From NCBI RefSeq assembly GCF_009909185.1, contig NZ_JAAAMV010000036.1, positions 1 to 64,000 of the forward strand: a stretch of DNA of 64,000 nucleotides, in the 5' to 3' direction. The notes below the pieces were generated by a model that saw only the letters and a program-made list of their open reading frames with translations, ran no database searches and was not told the origin of the DNA. A program made the position numbers and the translations under genes. The DNA comes from Paenibacillus glycinis (GTDB lineage Bacteria > Bacillota > Bacilli > Paenibacillales > Paenibacillaceae). Each line of letters begins with the position of its first letter. Position 1 is the first letter of the stretch. Shown in pieces: positions 8,108-19,200 of this stretch.

Positions 8108-9031
8108 TCACCATAAGCTGTTCTTGCTCACTCTGCGGCTAACGTAATTCGCGAGCACGAGCAGGACAAGATTGATCGCCGAATTGAACAGGCCGACGGC
8201 GGAGCTGTAGCTCCAACCGAACTCGAGCAGGCCCTTGCGGTACACGAAGGACGAGATGACGTCGGCCTTCTCGTAGGTGACCGGATTGTAAAGCAGAATG
8301 ATCTTCTCGAAGCCGACGTTGAGCAGGTTGCCCATCCGCAGGATGAGCATGATCGCGATGGTCGGCATGATCCCCGGCAGCGTGATGTAGAAGATCTGCT
8401 TGAACCGGCTCGCGCCGTCCATCCGCGCCGCCTCGTACTGCTCCTGGTCGATGCTCATCAGGGCCGCGATATAGATGATCGACTCCCAGCCGATTCGCTG
8501 CCAGATTTCCGACAGGATATAGATCGGTCGGAACAGATCGGGCTTCTGCAGCATCGCCTGGCCGTCGTAGCCGAGCCAGGTGAACACGCGGTTGATCAAG
8601 CCGTCGGCATTGGTAAAGTCGGTGATGATGCCGCAGATGACGACCAGCGAGATGAAATACGGCATGTACGTGATCGTCTGCACCGTGCGCTTGAACGCGC
8701 GGTGCCGCACTTCGTTGATGAGCAGCGCCAGCACGATGGGCGCGGGGAACTCGAAGAGCAGCGAGTACAGGCTGATCAGCAGCGTGTTCTTCAGGATGCG
8801 CAGGAAATAATAGCTGCGGAAGAAATCCTCGAAATGCTTCAGGCCGACCCAGTCGCTGCCCAATATGCCTTTCATCGGGGAATAGTCCTTGAAGGCGATC
8901 AGCGCCCCGTACATGGGAGCGTAGTGAAACACGACGTAATACGCGATGACCGGCAGCATCATCAGATACAGGTATTTGTTCAGCATGAAATCCCGGACGA
9001 AGCGGTTTTTGAGCGTTTGCGGATTGGCCAT
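8108..9031 (-). CDS. Carbohydrate ABC transporter permease, LplB type
   Basis: This 307-aa polytopic protein is the MalF/LplB-type partner permease, with an EAA-loop region around EAARMDGASRFKQIFYITLPG and six predicted helices. LplB/YteP homologues pair with LplA/YtcQ-like lipoproteins for import of oligosaccharides, often derived from pectin or glycosaminoglycans. It lies between the solute-binding gene and the second permease, in the usual order. The gap from the lipoprotein gene contains a strong hairpin that may keep lipoprotein mRNA in excess over permease mRNA. Confidence 0.93.
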   Translation of the reverse strand: MANPQTLKNRFVRDFMLNKYLYLMMLPVIAYYVVFHYAPMYGALIAFKDYSPMKGILGSDWVGLKHFEDFFRSYYFLRILKNTLLISLYSLLFEFPAPIVLALLINEVRHRAFKRTVQTITYMPYFISLVVICGIITDFTNADGLINRVFTWLGYDGQAMLQKPDLFRPIYILSEIWQRIGWESIIYIAALMSIDQEQYEAARMDGASRFKQIFYITLPGIMPTIAIMLILRMGNLLNVGFEKIILLYNPVTYEKADVISSFVYRKGLLEFGWSYSSAVGLFNSAINLVLLVLANYVSRRVSKNSLW

Positions 9032-9063
9032 GGCTTGGTAACGTTCACCTCGTTTCGTTCGGA

Positions 9064-9081
9064 GAGGGCGGCTGCGCCCTC
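9064..9081 (-). other. Intercistronic hairpin after solute-binding gene
   Basis: A perfect 7-bp stem (GAGGGCG / CGCCCTC, loop GCTG) lies in the 62-base gap between the lipoprotein stop and the first permease start. It has no T run on the minus strand, so it is more likely a 3'-end stabiliser or partial attenuator than a full terminator. Confidence 0.5.
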
Positions 9082-9093
9082 CCCTCTGTATCC

Positions 9094-10761
9094 TCAGCGG
9101 CTGTTATACCGCTCCAATGCGGCGGTCTGGATCTCGATCGCGCGGTCCAGCTTCAGCGACTTCATCTTGGCGAGGTAGTCGTCGTACTTGTCGACCGGCT
9201 CGGTGCCCAGAATGATCTTGAGCGTCATCTCGTCCACGAGCGTGTCGATATCGGTCATGATCGCGGCGTATTCCGAGCTTTCCTCCGGCGTCGGCGTAAG
9301 CGGCGGCAGGCTGTACTTGGCCGCGTCGGTCTTCGCCCAGATGCCGATCGCGTCGCGCTGCGTCTGAAGCGCGAAGAACTGCTCCGCGTAGCGTTTGTCT
9401 TGGATGAACGGGCCGTTATAGCTGCCGCGGGCGTACATCGAGATCGCCTGAGCCGGCGCGAGCTTATCCGGATTCTTCATCAGCAGGTCGGTATACGTCG
9501 GATACCCGTTTACCATGTTATAGCTGACGCCCTCGGTGCCGAAATTGAAAAACAACCGTCCTTCCTCGCCGTAGCCGTAGTCCAGCATGCGAACCGCCAG
9601 CTCCGGATCCTTGGCCGAGGTCGTGACCGCCACGGTGCCCTCGGACGAATACGCCTGCTGGCGCTGGCCGAACTTCGGCGTATCGCCTCGCTTCAGCACC
9701 GGATACGGCGCGGCGGCCAGAACGGCCTTCGGGTCCTTCGCTTCGACGAGCGGCTGCCATTTGCCGATGCCGCCGCCCGCGTTGGCGACCGTGGCGCCGG
9801 TCGCGTCCGACGCGATGTTCCCGTCGAGCGCCTTCGAATCCGCCGTCGCGGCGTTCTTGTCGATCAAGCCTTCCGCGTACCAGTCGTGGAACTGACGGAG
9901 ATAATCCTTGAACCCCGGCTCGGCCGGACCGAACTTGATCTTGCCTTCCTCCTGGTAGAAGCCGCGGCTTACGCCGAACGCGCCGATGAACGCGCCGTTG
10001 CCGGATTCGTTGAAGAACCTCGGCTTGCTGACGAACGACAGCGGGGCCGCCGCGCCTTTCTTCTCCTTGAACGCGCGCAGCGTCGTCGTCCAATCGTCGA
10101 TCGTCTCGGGCATCGGCAGGCCCAGCTCGTCCAGCCAGTCCTTGCGGATGATCGGCCCTTGGAAGACGCGCAGGTATTCGTCCCCGCGGATGAACGGGAA
10201 CGCATAATAACTGCCGCTGTCGGTCTTGACCATTTTGTCGATGTCGGGATTGTCCTGCAGAAACTTCTTCAGGTTCGGCGCGTACTTGTCGATCAGGTCG
10301 TTGAGCTTCAAGATGTAGCCGTCGCCGATCGCCTTCTCCGGCCCGCCGGGGAACGCCAGGAAGTTGTACTCCAGCATGTCGGGCAGGTCGCCGGAAGCGA
10401 GCATCACGTTGAGCGCTTCCTTCGTCTGGCCGGACGGCGGCGCCGTGAATTCCAGCTTGACTCCCGTCTTCTTCTGCCAATCCTGGAAGAACGGAATCTC
10501 GTTATGCGACGGTTTGACGCCGACCAGATTGCCGGTGATCTCGCCCCAATACGACAGCGTCTTGTCGGTCTTGATCGGATAGGCGCCCGTCTCGGCCGTC
10601 CCCTCCGCCGCGTTCGCCGGTTCCGCCGCGGCTCCTTTCCCATTCTCGTTCCCATCTCCATTCCCGTTTCCCGTGCCCGCTTTATCCTCTCCGGACGTGC
10701 AAGCGGCAAGCAGCGTGCCTAAAAGTACGACGATTAGGCCGGAAGTCAACCCTCTTCTCAT
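9094..10761 (-). CDS. LplA/YtcQ-type solute-binding lipoprotein (first copy)
   Basis: The 555-aa protein begins MRRGLTSGLIVVLLG and has the lipobox LAAC, followed by a low-complexity linker rich in G, N, D and A. The rest is a large type I oligosaccharide-binding domain of the LplA/YtcQ class. The start at 10761 is set by GGAGGT seven bases upstream; the frame extends a further 132 bases without a comparable site. It heads the operon lipoprotein, permease, permease, GH88. A paralogue lies at 1613-3253 beyond the regulator. It is expected to capture the (unsaturated) oligosaccharide that GH88 later cleaves. Confidence 0.93.
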   Translation of the reverse strand: MRRGLTSGLIVVLLGTLLAACTSGEDKAGTGNGNGDGNENGKGAAAEPANAAEGTAETGAYPIKTDKTLSYWGEITGNLVGVKPSHNEIPFFQDWQKKTGVKLEFTAPPSGQTKEALNVMLASGDLPDMLEYNFLAFPGGPEKAIGDGYILKLNDLIDKYAPNLKKFLQDNPDIDKMVKTDSGSYYAFPFIRGDEYLRVFQGPIIRKDWLDELGLPMPETIDDWTTTLRAFKEKKGAAAPLSFVSKPRFFNESGNGAFIGAFGVSRGFYQEEGKIKFGPAEPGFKDYLRQFHDWYAEGLIDKNAATADSKALDGNIASDATGATVANAGGGIGKWQPLVEAKDPKAVLAAAPYPVLKRGDTPKFGQRQQAYSSEGTVAVTTSAKDPELAVRMLDYGYGEEGRLFFNFGTEGVSYNMVNGYPTYTDLLMKNPDKLAPAQAISMYARGSYNGPFIQDKRYAEQFFALQTQRDAIGIWAKTDAAKYSLPPLTPTPEESSEYAAIMTDIDTLVDEMTLKIILGTEPVDKYDDYLAKMKSLKLDRAIEIQTAALERYNSR

Positions 10762-10930
10762 TTCTTCAACCTCCGATGATCGAATGTGTGACGAGAGACA
10801 TCGCTCTCTCCCACAGACTAGCGGATGGCATACCAGTCCGATATGCGCAAAATCGCCAATCGCGTGCCGATTTCTTCGCCGGCCGTTGACCATATCGCCA
10901 AATCGATCGACGAAACGCGAATCCGCCCAT

Positions 10931-10960
10931 AAAAAAAGGAGAGACCGATTGGTCCCTCCC
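10931..10960 (-). terminator. Rho-independent terminator
   Basis: On the minus strand the stem GGAGGGACC / GGTCTCTCC with loop AATC is followed by seven Ts. It lies 48 bases after the stop of the spermidine-synthase-like gene and insulates it from the transport operon. Confidence 0.85.
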
Positions 10961-11007
10961 CCGCATCAGGCTTGATTATCCGTTCATTCTTGCTCTCCGC
11001 GCGCCGA

Positions 11008-11754
11008 TCACCGGCGTCGGTCCGCGATGACGTAGCCGTCCTCCGGCACGAACTCCGCAAACCCGGCCATCGCCTGCCGCTCGTACCCGATCGGCCGTCC
11101 GCTTGCGGCCAGCACCATATTCCGCAGCCCCGACTGCCCCTCGCCCGGCAGCACGAACGCCTTCGCATGGACGAACGCTTGCTGCAGCGTGGCAAAAACG
11201 GACGCCACGCCCTTGTCGCCGTTTTCCTTTCCCATCACGTTCAGCAGCAGCATGCCGCGACCGTCGAGCTTATCCTTGGCCAGCCGGAAAAACTCCAGGG
11301 TGCTCAGGTGCCGCGGCGTGCCCTCCTTCGTAAAGGCGTCCAGCACGATATAATCGAACCGTCCGTCCGCTTGTTCCGCGAGCAGCTGCCGGCCGTCGCC
11401 GATCAAGACGTTGTCCGGCGCGTATTGAAAGTAGGTCCGGGATAACGCCACGACCTGCTCGTCGATCTCCGCGACGGTGACCTGCTTGTCCGGATAATGC
11501 GCCGCGATCGTGCCGATGCCATGGCCGATCACGAAGAGCCGCCTGAAGAACGGCTCGTTATGCTCCATTAGATGGATAAGCGCCCGCGGGTACTCGAGCA
11601 CGATTCGCCGCGGGTTCTTCAGATCGAGAGCCCCTTGGACCGCATCGTCCGCGAACTGCAGTACCCGGAATCTTCCGGTCTGCCCGTAGAGCTGGTTGGC
11701 CTCGTACACCGTGATCGCCTGATGGCCGCTGATGACGCTGGCAAGTTGAATCAC
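11008..11754 (-). CDS. Spermidine synthase-like protein
   Basis: The protein (248 aa) carries a Rossmann methyltransferase-type fold with VIGHGIGTIAAHYP, VAEIDEQVVALSR, IGDGRQLL and DYIVLDAF, which correspond to the decarboxylated-AdoMet site of polyamine aminopropyltransferases. Many soil Bacillota carry such orphan homologues whose true substrate is untested. I chose the GTG at 11754 because GGAGAGG lies eight bases before it and the protein then starts VIQLASVISGHQAITVYE, as expected for the family's N-terminal strand. An ATG 33 bases upstream has no properly spaced site. No decarboxylase (speD/speH) gene is adjacent, so a role in spermidine synthesis is unproven. Confidence 0.75.
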   Translation of the reverse strand: MIQLASVISGHQAITVYEANQLYGQTGRFRVLQFADDAVQGALDLKNPRRIVLEYPRALIHLMEHNEPFFRRLFVIGHGIGTIAAHYPDKQVTVAEIDEQVVALSRTYFQYAPDNVLIGDGRQLLAEQADGRFDYIVLDAFTKEGTPRHLSTLEFFRLAKDKLDGRGMLLLNVMGKENGDKGVASVFATLQQAFVHAKAFVLPGEGQSGLRNMVLAASGRPIGYERQAMAGFAEFVPEDGYVIADRRR

Positions 11755-11979
11755 ACTGCCGTCCTCTCCTTTGTCCGATTGCCGCATGACCGGGCAACCG
11801 CGTATCCTCTTCCGATTGTACTTGTCGGCGCGGTTCGATTTCAAGACAGCTTGCCCGCAATTCGGTGCATGGCGGACGCCGCGGGCACGAGGGTATAGCC
11901 GAATCCTGAACGGGCGCGTACGCGCCTCGGCTTCGGACGGACCGCAGCCGGCAACGAGCCGGAGCTCCGACGCAGCGCG

Positions 11980-12021
11980 AACAGGGCCGCCCCTGTCCCG
12001 GATGGACAGAAGCGGCCCTGT
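11980..12021 (-). terminator. Possible terminator hairpin after SLH gene
   Basis: A long GC-rich inverted repeat (arms with ACAGGGCCGC and GCGGCCCTGT) starts 13 bases past the stop of the cohesin/SLH gene. There is no clear T tract after it on the minus strand, so it may end transcription inefficiently or just protect the 3' end. Confidence 0.45.
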
Positions 12022-12033
12022 CGATAGGCGGAG

Positions 12034-13065
12034 CTAAGCTTGCTGCTGCATGAGGATCCGGTACAGGATGACCGCCGTTTCCGCGCGATTCGTGCTTTTG
12101 GACGGTTCGATGCCGCCGGTGCCGCCCTTCACGATGCCTGCCTTCACCAGCGCGGCCACGGACAGCTTGGCATAATCCGCGACTTCGGCTTTATCGGCGA
12201 AGCCGTCCAGCTCCGTCCCCGCGGGCTTCGGCAGCGGTTTGCCGATCGCCTGCAGCGTGCGGTCGATCAGCGCCATCAGATCCTGCCGCGACACCGCCGC
12301 TTCCGGCTTGAAGCCCGCGCCGTCGCCCGTGGCGATGCCGAGCGCCTTGGCCGCGGCGATCGCTTCCGCGTAATATTTGCCCTGCGGGACATCGGCAAAT
12401 CCGCCCTTGTCCGCCTGCGCCTTCAATCCGAACGCCCGCACGAGCATGAGCATGAGATCGCCGCGCTTCACCGGCAGGGCGGGTTCGTATTTGCCGTTGC
12501 CCGTACCGCCTACGATACCTTTGGAAGACAAATAATTGATTGCGTCCGCAGCCCAAGACCACTTTGCTCCGAGATCGCTGAAAGCGCCCGCCGCGCCGAT
12601 ATGAACGGTCGTCTTCGCAACCGGATGCAAGGTTGTCATGTTCAACTCCGAATCGACCGTCTTCAGCTCCTTGACGGAGACTTGGGCCTCTCCTTTCCCG
12701 ATCGCCACGAACGTGAGCGTAGCCAAAGTCGCGCTTCCGCCGACGCCGGCCGTCTTGCCGATCTTCGTATGCGCGAAACGAACCTGGCCATCGGTCAGGA
12801 TCGGGTCGGTCGACATTCCCGCGATCGCGCTGGAGGCCTCTTTAAACCGCAGCCTGCCGGCATCGTAGCTGAGCGTAACGTCAAAGGCATAGACATCGGC
12901 GAGCTGCTTCCCTTGCAGCGCGAGCTTTACTTCCCGGCCGACTGCCGGCGCGGCCGGAGCATCGGTCAACGCGAAGACCGGAACCGCCGCTGCCCGGGCA
13001 GGCGCAAGGCTTTGGGCACAGAGCAGCAGGCAGGCGAGAAATCCGATAATTAGTTTGCGCGGCAT
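12034..13065 (-). CDS. Cohesin-like domain and three SLH domains, surface protein
   Basis: This 343-aa secreted protein has a signal peptide (about 1-25, ending ARA), then a cohesin-like beta-sandwich (about 30-160, with YDAGRLRFKEA typical of the fold), then three SLH repeats (about 170-340: AFSDLGAKWSWAADAINYL, GGFADVPQGKYYAEAI, DGFADKAEVADYAKLS). SLH domains bind pyruvylated secondary cell-wall polymer, so the protein should display its cohesin on the cell surface. It lies directly downstream of the giant GH16 gene, whose product ends in a dockerin-like region, which suggests a binding partner. I chose ATG 13065 for its spacing from AAAGGAAG; a GTG 12 bases upstream abuts that site. Cohesin-dockerin pairing is inference. 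Confidence 0.88.
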   Translation of the reverse strand: MPRKLIIGFLACLLLCAQSLAPARAAAVPVFALTDAPAAPAVGREVKLALQGKQLADVYAFDVTLSYDAGRLRFKEASSAIAGMSTDPILTDGQVRFAHTKIGKTAGVGGSATLATLTFVAIGKGEAQVSVKELKTVDSELNMTTLHPVAKTTVHIGAAGAFSDLGAKWSWAADAINYLSSKGIVGGTGNGKYEPALPVKRGDLMLMLVRAFGLKAQADKGGFADVPQGKYYAEAIAAAKALGIATGDGAGFKPEAAVSRQDLMALIDRTLQAIGKPLPKPAGTELDGFADKAEVADYAKLSVAALVKAGIVKGGTGGIEPSKSTNRAETAVILYRILMQQQA

Positions 13066-13100
13066 ATGCGGCGGCACTTCCTTTCTGTATCCGTTAACCC

Positions 13101-13149
13101 AAAATGAAACGGCTCGCCGTCGGGAATAAACGGCGGAGCTCGTTTCATT
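13101..13149 (-). terminator. Hairpin between GH16 and SLH genes
   Basis: Long arms (ATGAAACG at 13104 onward and CGTTTCAT ending 13148, extended by GCCGT/ACGGC inside) form a strong stem. On the minus strand it is followed by a TTTTGGGTT stretch. It lies 127 bases past the GH16 stop and 36 bases before the SLH start, so it may be the GH16 terminator or a partial read-through attenuator for the SLH gene. A similar single arm (ATGAAACGGCT) occurs nearby at about 13186. Confidence 0.5.
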
Positions 13150-13275
13150 GCGGGAAACGCTAAGCTAGGCAATGAAGCGAAGTCATGTATGAAACGGCTA
13201 GCGAACCTTTAGCAAATCGAGATTTCGACGTAGAGGAAGGCTCGGAAGCCCTCCTCCGCTAGATGGAAGAAACTG

Positions 13276-16200
13276 TTATTCCGCAAGCCAGTCATCGAGA
13301 ATCATGCGGGCGACGGCGGCAAGCGATTGAATCGTAATTTCGCCGCTGTCGAAGATGTCGGCCGCGGCGATGGCCTCCCAGCCCTCGTCCGTCGATTTTT
13401 TGCCGAAGTATTTCACGATGAGCGACAGGTCCTTGATCGTAATGCTGGTCTGACCCGGCACGAGCGTATTCAGCTTGGTCAGGAACGTCTGCACCGCGGC
13501 GTTCAGATCCGTCACGGCTTGGTTTACCTGACTTTGGGTCGCGGAGCTGTCCCTGACCGCGATCGCGCTGTTGATCGCCGTCTGCAGGGCGGCCTTCGAC
13601 CCGGCCGCGTACTTGCCGAGCTTCGTGCCTTCCGAGGCGGCATCGTGCTTGCTTTGCGCGCCGTTGATCGCCGCGATCAGCGCGGTTTTGTCGGCGTTGA
13701 CGACAACCGCTTTGCCATTGAACGCGGTCACCGCGCTCGCGAGCGCGGCAGCCGCTTCGTTCACCTGCTGCTGCGTTGCCGAAGCGTTGTCCCGGACGGC
13801 GGCAGCGGCGTCGATCGCCGTTTGCAGCTCGGCCTTCGCGCCCGGCTGATACATGCCGGACTGCGAGCCTTCGACAGCGGCGTCATGCTTGCTTTGCGCC
13901 GCGTCAATCGCTGCGCTCAGCTCGTTCTTGTCGACGTTTCCGATCTCGATGCCGGCCGACGCGCCGGTCGTATCGACGCTCGCGGTCGCGCCCTCGTCGC
14001 CGATCGTGAAGTTCGACAGCGTCACCGCGGTCGTGCCGATGGCCGCGTCGCCTTTGATCGAGCCGTGCAGCGTCAGCAGGTCGCCGTCCGTCTGCACGCC
14101 GTTGCTCGCGCCTTCGCCGGCCATCAGGATGCGGATTTGGCCAAGCTCCGGTTTGACCGCCGTGCCGAGCACGACGAAATGGTCCTTCAGCGAAGCGATG
14201 GCGTTCTCGGCCAGGCTGCGCTTGCCGTTCTCGTCCGCGATCGTCTCGAATGCGATTTTGTTCGGATCGTAATTCACGGTCAGATCGGCAATCGAGAACC
14301 GGTCCGTCACGCCGGCGATGCCGACGTTCAGATCGACCGGCCCGCCGACGTGCGCCGATGCCGGCGCGGCAATCGTCGCGTGCAGCGTATCCGCAGGTTC
14401 CTCCGGCTGCAGCGAAGTGCTCGAAGACAGAATCAAATCGCCGAATTTCAGCGGATCCTTGCCGGTCGAGATGCCGTCCATGTAGGAGATCCAGCCTTCG
14501 CGGCCGCCGCCGTCGTTGTCGTTGACGATGACGGAGATGCCGAGGTCGGTCAGGTCCGCCGTCGCCGGCTTGCGAGCGTCGGTGAGAATGCTGTTCCACG
14601 GGAACGCGACCACGTAATTGGTCATGTGATTCGCTTCGTCGCGGGTGAATTTGTACTTGATGTCGTTCAGGTTGCCGGTCGTGACCGGTCCCCATGTTTC
14701 GTTGCCGAGCGCGGATTCGCCCGTCGCCGCGTTCAGCGACGCGATGAAGCGCGGATGGTTATCGCTCGTGGCCGTTCTGCCCGGACGTTCCGGATCGAAC
14801 GACACCTGCAGGCTGTCGGCGCCCCAGGAATCGTAGACGTTGGCCGCGGACATGCTGTGCACGTCGTCCGTCACTTGCACGGCCAGGTAGAGGTAGTCGT
14901 CGTCCCACTTGACGTATTGATCGCCCGAACGGTCGCCGGATTGGGCGCCGTCCATGTGGATGACCTGCGAGCCGGACCATGCGTCCGCTTCGATCGTGCC
15001 GTCTAGCGCGCCGCCGACGAGGATCGGATGCTCCGGATCGACGCGCGTTGCCGTCAGATCGCTGATGTCCTTGTCGAAGGTACGGTCGTAACCGTCCGCG
15101 TTCGTAATGTGGAACGTGAAATGCGTGCGGCCGTCCGCCGACAGCATCGCGGCCGGAATCGTGACGTACTGCGTCGTGCCGCCTGCGATGTCGACGAAGC
15201 CGTAGCTGCCCGCCGCCGCTGCCGGCGCCGCGACTTGCACGGTGCCGCCGGCGACGCTGCCCGAGTCGTGCTTGTTCGTCAGCGCGACTTTGACGTCATA
15301 GCCGTCTTTCGCCGCGTTCTGCGCCGGATAAATCTCGACGCCGATCGAATCGTCCGTGTTCTTGGTCTGCACGGTCAGCGTCTTGTAGTTCGTGCCGTTC
15401 GCTACCGGCGTGATCTTCAGGTCGTACGTGTATTTGGCGTAATTATCCGGTACGTGCAGCACGAGCGTGTCTTTCGATGCGCCCGCGCCGAACGCTGCGC
15501 CGGAGACGATCGTCCAGCCTTGCGGCATCTCGACCTGATACGTGCCGCTTAGCGCTTTCGCGCCGTCGCTCACGCGGTTGATGTCCAGGCTGATGTCCTG
15601 ACCCGGCGTTACGTTAACCGGACTGAATACGGCCGTGTCGAAGATCGCGTCCGCCGGATCCGCCGGCTGCTCGTACACGCGGACCCAGTCGATATACATG
15701 TCGGATTGATCGCCGTAACGGTCGAATCCGTAGCCTGGCGGGAACGCGTCGCTTTGCGTCATGGCGTTGTTGATCAGGAAATAGCTTCCCTTGCGCCACG
15801 ACAACGGCAGCGTCTTCTGCTTGTAGACTTCCTTGTTGTCGAAGTAGTACGTCGTGTAATCTTCCGCGACGAGCACGCCGTACGTGTGGAAGCCCATCGA
15901 GATGTTGCCGGCGTCGCTGCCGATCAGGTCGACCGTGTTGACCGCCTTGCCGCCGCCGTCCAGGTTATCGTAGCCCCATGGATGCGTGGCGATGGAGTAA
16001 CCCGACACGTTCGGCGGGTACGCCTCGATAATATCGAGCTCGTCGGTCGCTTCGTCGTTCACGCCGGTCAGCGTCCAGAACGCCGGCCATTGGCCCGGGT
16101 TGGCGCCGACGAAGAAGCGGGCCTCCAGGTATTGTTCCGTGTAGCCTTTCGTGCGGAAGCCCGTGCCGTCATCGCCGACGGAGCTGAGGAAGCCCGTCGT

Positions 16201-19200
16201 ATAGTTGCGCTGGTAGCCGTCGACGCTGGCAGGCAGCTTCTCTTCGTAGTACTTCGTCTTGATCTTCAAGTAATCCTCGACTTGCTCGAACGGATCGTAC
16301 GCGCTGCCGCGGTCGGCGAACAAGGCGTTGCCGTAATCCTTGTAATCCGGCTTGTGCGACGCGTACGTCGTGCGTTGGCCTTGTCCGTCGATGCCCGTCT
16401 TCGAGATCGTCGGCATCGTCTTGTAGTCGTCCTCGAACGTCACCTGCATATCGAGACCGTTCAATTGCGACGGCATCGGCGCGTTCTCGAGGCCCATGTT
16501 CCAATCTACGCCGCCCGTATTGTAGAACTGGAAGTAATCCTCGATCGTCTTCGAGCCGTCCGCCTTCGTCGCCGTCACCTTCACCGCGACAGGGCCGTGC
16601 GGGTATTGATCGGCGTCGAAGGTGATCGAGCCTTTGCCGTCGCCGTCCAGCGTGACGTCGGCCAGCTTGACGATGTAGCCGGACGAATCCGAATGGCCGG
16701 CGTCCGGCTGATGCAGCATATAGCCTGCCGCGGCGGCATAGCCGCCCTTCGCCGTGAAATTCAGCGTCGACTCGCCGTCAAGCTCTGCCCGATAAGCCGG
16801 CGATTGCAGCGTGACCAGATCCGGCAGCGGAATCTTTGGCGCCACGACGGATACCGTCTGCTCCGCGTACTTGATGCCGTCCACGATCGGCGCGATCTTG
16901 ATCGTGCCGTTCGGCAGCGCGTAACTCGCCGGCACGCTGACGACGATCGTGTCGCTCGCGCTTCCGGCCGAGAAACTGCCTCCGGACACGACGGACCAAT
17001 TGCTGTCCGGGAACGTCACTTCGTACGTGCCGGCCATCCCTTGCGCCGCTTCATCGCGCGTAATCGCGATGCTCGCGTTCTCGCCTTGCACGACGTTCAG
17101 CGAAGCCGGCGCCGCGAACCCGGGAACGGCCGCGTTCGGGTCGTATACGTACTCGAAGCCGTCCACGATGGCGGTCTCGCGGCCGCCGTTGGCATCGGTC
17201 TTGACCTTTAACTCCAGTTTATGCTGACCGCCGCGCAAGCCCGTCTTCTCGAATACTTTGGCATTCGATACCGTGGCTGCCGTTTTGGAATCGATCGTCG
17301 TCTGGAACACGCCGTCCAGATAGACGTCGAGCAATCCGCCTTTGTCGTACGTGCGCATGAACACGGATACCGCCGTGCCGTCGAACGTGAAGGCGTTCAC
17401 GTCGCCGTTGTTGTTGGCGTTGTCGTACATGTAGCCCCAGCTGTCATGCCACCAGCCGCCGGTCGTCGTGAAATAATCTTTGGCTTGCGTCGTTATATCG
17501 AATTGTCCCCAATTGCCGCCGTCTCCGCCCGAGGTGCTCTTGTACGGATACGTCGTCGAATCGACGCGGATCGTTTGAATCTCGTTCGACTTCACGTAAT
17601 CGTACTCGAAGCCTTCCAGCACGATGGAGCCGCCCGGTCTCGTGACGACCAGCTTGAGCGCGTGGTTTCCGACAGGGAGACCGCTCTTGCTGAATACCCG
17701 TTTCTTGCCGCTGCTGCCGTTCGTATCGACCGAGCCTTGCTTGACGCCGTCGATATACACGTCGAACGCGCTGCCGCCGTCGATATAGCGGGCGTACAGC
17801 CCTACGGCATCGCCCTCGAAGTTGAACGTCACGTCCTGATCGGTACCTGCCGTGATATACATCCACGCCCAGCTGTCTTTCCACCAGTTGCCATGGAACG
17901 CGAAGTAATCGATCGGCTGCGAGCTATGGTTGAACGACGTCCACGCGCCGTCCGTCCCTCCGGTCGCGTTCACGTACGGGTAGGTGGTCGAGTCGACCGT
18001 GCGCTTCTCGCCGACCCCCGTGATCGCCGGGGCTTCCGGTGCGTCCGGTGCCTGCACGGTTACCTTCATCGGATCATAGGTACCGTCGCTGCTCGTCGGC
18101 GTGATGACGACCTGACCGTTCTTGCTCGCGTAGTTCGAAGGAACCTTCAATTGAATCGTATCCTCGTAATGGTTGGTCGAGAACGACTGGCTCGTTGCCG
18201 CCTGCCAATTGTCGCCAACCTTCACCTGCCATCCGCTCGTCGGGAACGTCAGGCCGTACGTGCCGAAGCGCGTGCCGGCCGCGCCGTTGCGGTTAATGTC
18301 GACGGCGATTTCATCCCCCGGAGCTGCCTTGAAGAACGTATCCTCCGTCCAGAATTTCGGCGTGTTCGGGTCTTCGAAATGGCGGAATTCAAAGCCCGCG
18401 ATGCGCAGGTAACGCGTGACCGTGCTGTTCGCGCCCATGATTTTGAGCGTATGGTCGCCGTCGGCCAGCCCGCTCTTCTCGAAGATCCGAACCGTCTGGT
18501 CGGATGTGGCGTTCGTATCGATATGCTGCTGCAGCTGGCCGTCCAAGTAGATATCGCCTTCGCCGCATTCGCTGCACTTCGTCATATCGAGCGAGATCGT
18601 CGTCCCGTTGAATTTGAACTCCATGGCCGTCGAAGCGTTCTCGTTGACGTACATCCAGCTCCAGCCGTCCCGCCACCAGCCGCCTTCGATGAAATTGAAG
18701 TACGTCTCGAGGTTCGTGCTCGGGTCGTACGTCGCCCACGATCCTTGATCGCCGCCGCCCGTATTGCGATATGGATAAGTGCTGGAGTCGACGCGGATCA
18801 ACTCGCCCGTCGCGCCCGTTGCCGTCGCGCTGACGACGATCGGCGAGTAGGACGTTCCTCCGCCCGTTACCGGCGTAATCGTAATATTCGCCGTCTCGTC
18901 GTAATCGTTCGGGACAAGGAAGGTCAGCGTGTCGCTGCTCGCGCCTGCCGCGAAGGGCGCGTTATACGTACCGCTCATGTCGACGAATTGCTCGCCGTTC
19001 ATGATCTTCCAGCCTGCGGGCGCATCGACACGGTAATTGCCGGAGAGCGCCTTCGCTGCATCGTTGCGACTCACGTTGACGCGCACGACGTCGCCGGAGA
19101 GCGCCTTGACGGAAGAATCGCTTTCGAAGCGAACCGTGCCCGGCGCGTCTTGATAGACGCGTACCCAGTCGACGTACGTGTCGGCCTCGTTGCCATAGCG

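Noticed and set aside
11008..11754. True spermidine synthase (speE)
   Set aside because: Only the Rossmann domain is clear, and no speD/speH partner is next to it; many orphan homologues are not polyamine enzymes.
12034..13065. A simple S-layer protein
   Set aside because: It is too short, and the N-terminal domain reads as cohesin-like rather than an S-layer self-assembly domain, so an anchor role is preferred.
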